From positions 1 to 56,154 of the forward strand of contig WJIQ01000238.1 of the NCBI GenBank assembly GCA_014730255.1: a stretch of 56,154 nt of DNA, in the 5' to 3' direction. Source of the DNA: a bacterium. Its GTDB lineage: Bacteria > Krumholzibacteriota > Krumholzibacteriia > LZORAL124-64-63. A model generated the notes under the pieces. The model did not search any database and had not been told where the DNA came from. It saw nothing but the letters and a program-made list of their open reading frames with translations. Of the stretch, positions 55,598 through 56,154 are shown one piece after another (the first letter of the stretch is position 1; every line of letters begins with the position of its first letter). The translations under genes were made by a program, and so were the position numbers.

Positions 55598-56154
55598 ATG
55601 ATGCAGATCGTCAAGGGGAGCACGGGCTGGATCGAGATCATCTGCGGCCCGATGTTCTCAGGCAAGAGCGAGGAGCTGATCCGCCGGCTCCGCCGGGCCC
55701 AGATCGCCCGCCAGCGTATCCAGTGCTTCAAGCACACCCTGGATGCGCGCTACGACACCGCGAGCATCGTCAGCCATAGCCAGCAGAGCCTGCCCTCGGT
55801 GGCGGTCTCCTCGGCGGCCCAGGTCTTCGCCGGCGTCGACGATCGGACCGAGGTCGTGGCCATCGACGAGGCGCAGTTCTTCGACCACGACCTCGTCGAC
55901 GTCTGCGCGCGGCTGGCCAACCGCGGCAAGCGGGTGCTCGTGGCCGGCCTGGACCTCGACTACCGCGGCGAGCCGTTCGGGCCGATGCCGCCGCTGCTGT
56001 GCCAGGCCGAGTACGTGAGCAAGCAGCTCGCCATCTGCATGGTGTGCGGCGATCCGGCGGGCTTCACCCAGCGGCTGACGCCGAGCCGGGACCAGATCCA
56101 GGTCGGGGCCACCGGCATGTACGAGGCGCGGTGCCGCCACCACTTCGAGGCGCC
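55598..56154 (+). CDS. tdk: Thymidine kinase, C-terminus cut by the window edge
   Basis: The first 185 codons are present. P-loop 'GPMFSGKS' (17-24) and the 'DEAQFF' motif (from Asp90) with the catalytic Glu are typical of type II thymidine kinases. '[17 protein letters not shown]' is the lasso region, and '[14 protein letters not shown]' with a downstream 'CRHH' gives the structural zinc ligands. It phosphorylates thymidine in the salvage pathway. ATG 55598 has a GAGGTGA site; ATG 55601 is next to it. Confidence 0.95.
   Translation, partial: MMQIVKGSTGWIEIICGPMFSGKSEELIRRLRRAQIARQRIQCFKHTLDARYDTASIVSHSQQSLPSVAVSSAAQVFAGVDDRTEVVAIDEAQFFDHDLVDVCARLANRGKRVLVAGLDLDYRGEPFGPMPPLLCQAEYVSKQLAICMVCGDPAGFTQRLTPSRDQIQVGATGMYEARCRHHFEA

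Overview
The window is one long, densely coded, high-G+C chromosomal stretch (about 70% G+C by eye) with no insertion sequences, phage genes or CRISPR array. Most genes sit in operons with 1-8 bp overlaps. GTG and TTG starts are common. Several traits suggest an FCB-group or neighbouring Gram-negative lineage (Krumholzibacteriota/Eisenbacteria-like): a FlgD-type 'YPNPC...' C-terminal domain on a secreted protease, a complete Bat aerotolerance operon, WGxGPDDVY-repeat and PD40-repeat lipoproteins, and DUF507 proteins. That placement is inference and no marker gene here settles it.

Layout. 1-1536: the 3' end of tRNA-Lys(UUU) with its terminator, then a chalcone-isomerase-like protein and a SAM methyltransferase. 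1567-9217 (minus strand): a 1302-aa DUF3857/transglutaminase exoprotein, a 92-aa orphan, a secreted M3 oligoendopeptidase and a beta-propeller lipoprotein, with several striking palindromes between them. 9435-12482: quinolinate synthase NadA, a four-domain S1 protein and a ferredoxin-NADP reductase. 12753-19154: a suf iron-sulphur operon (Rrf2 regulator, SufC, SufB, SufD, Rieske ferredoxin, SufS, SufU, DUF59/SufT). 19151-28645 (minus strand): a heme operon in the order hemE-hemN-hemH-hemY. It ends in a 1516-aa protein that joins an acyl-CoA-synthetase-type adenylation module, a long unassigned middle part and a C-terminal GNAT acetyltransferase. This fusion is the strongest novelty candidate in the window.

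28708-34189 (minus strand): an MFS transporter, an NSS-family sodium symporter, a Ppx/GppA phosphatase, initiator tRNA-fMet, an FtsB-like divisome protein and enolase, the last behind a near-perfect sigma-70 promoter. 34355-37115: an ECF sigma factor, a zinc-finger anti-sigma factor and a membrane protein with a bactofilin-like segment. 37439-42664: secreted or periplasmic proteins (HExxH protease, TPR protein, TonB-C-domain protein, PD40 lipoprotein) and a class II aldolase. 42637-44478 (minus strand): two tandem DUF507 proteins and a glycosyltransferase.

44685-53112: a bat operon (MoxR ATPase, DUF58, small BatD-like protein, BatA, fused BatB-BatC, fused BatD-BatE). Both fusions keep the second partner's signal-peptide-like segment inside the joined protein. 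53100-56154: QueD, an HDOD protein and the start of thymidine kinase, cut by the window edge.

Functionally the window combines Fe-S assembly, Fe-S-dependent NAD synthesis (NadA), heme synthesis with a radical-SAM HemN, and envelope/aerotolerance modules. This fits a respiring Gram-negative bacterium that must manage iron and oxygen.
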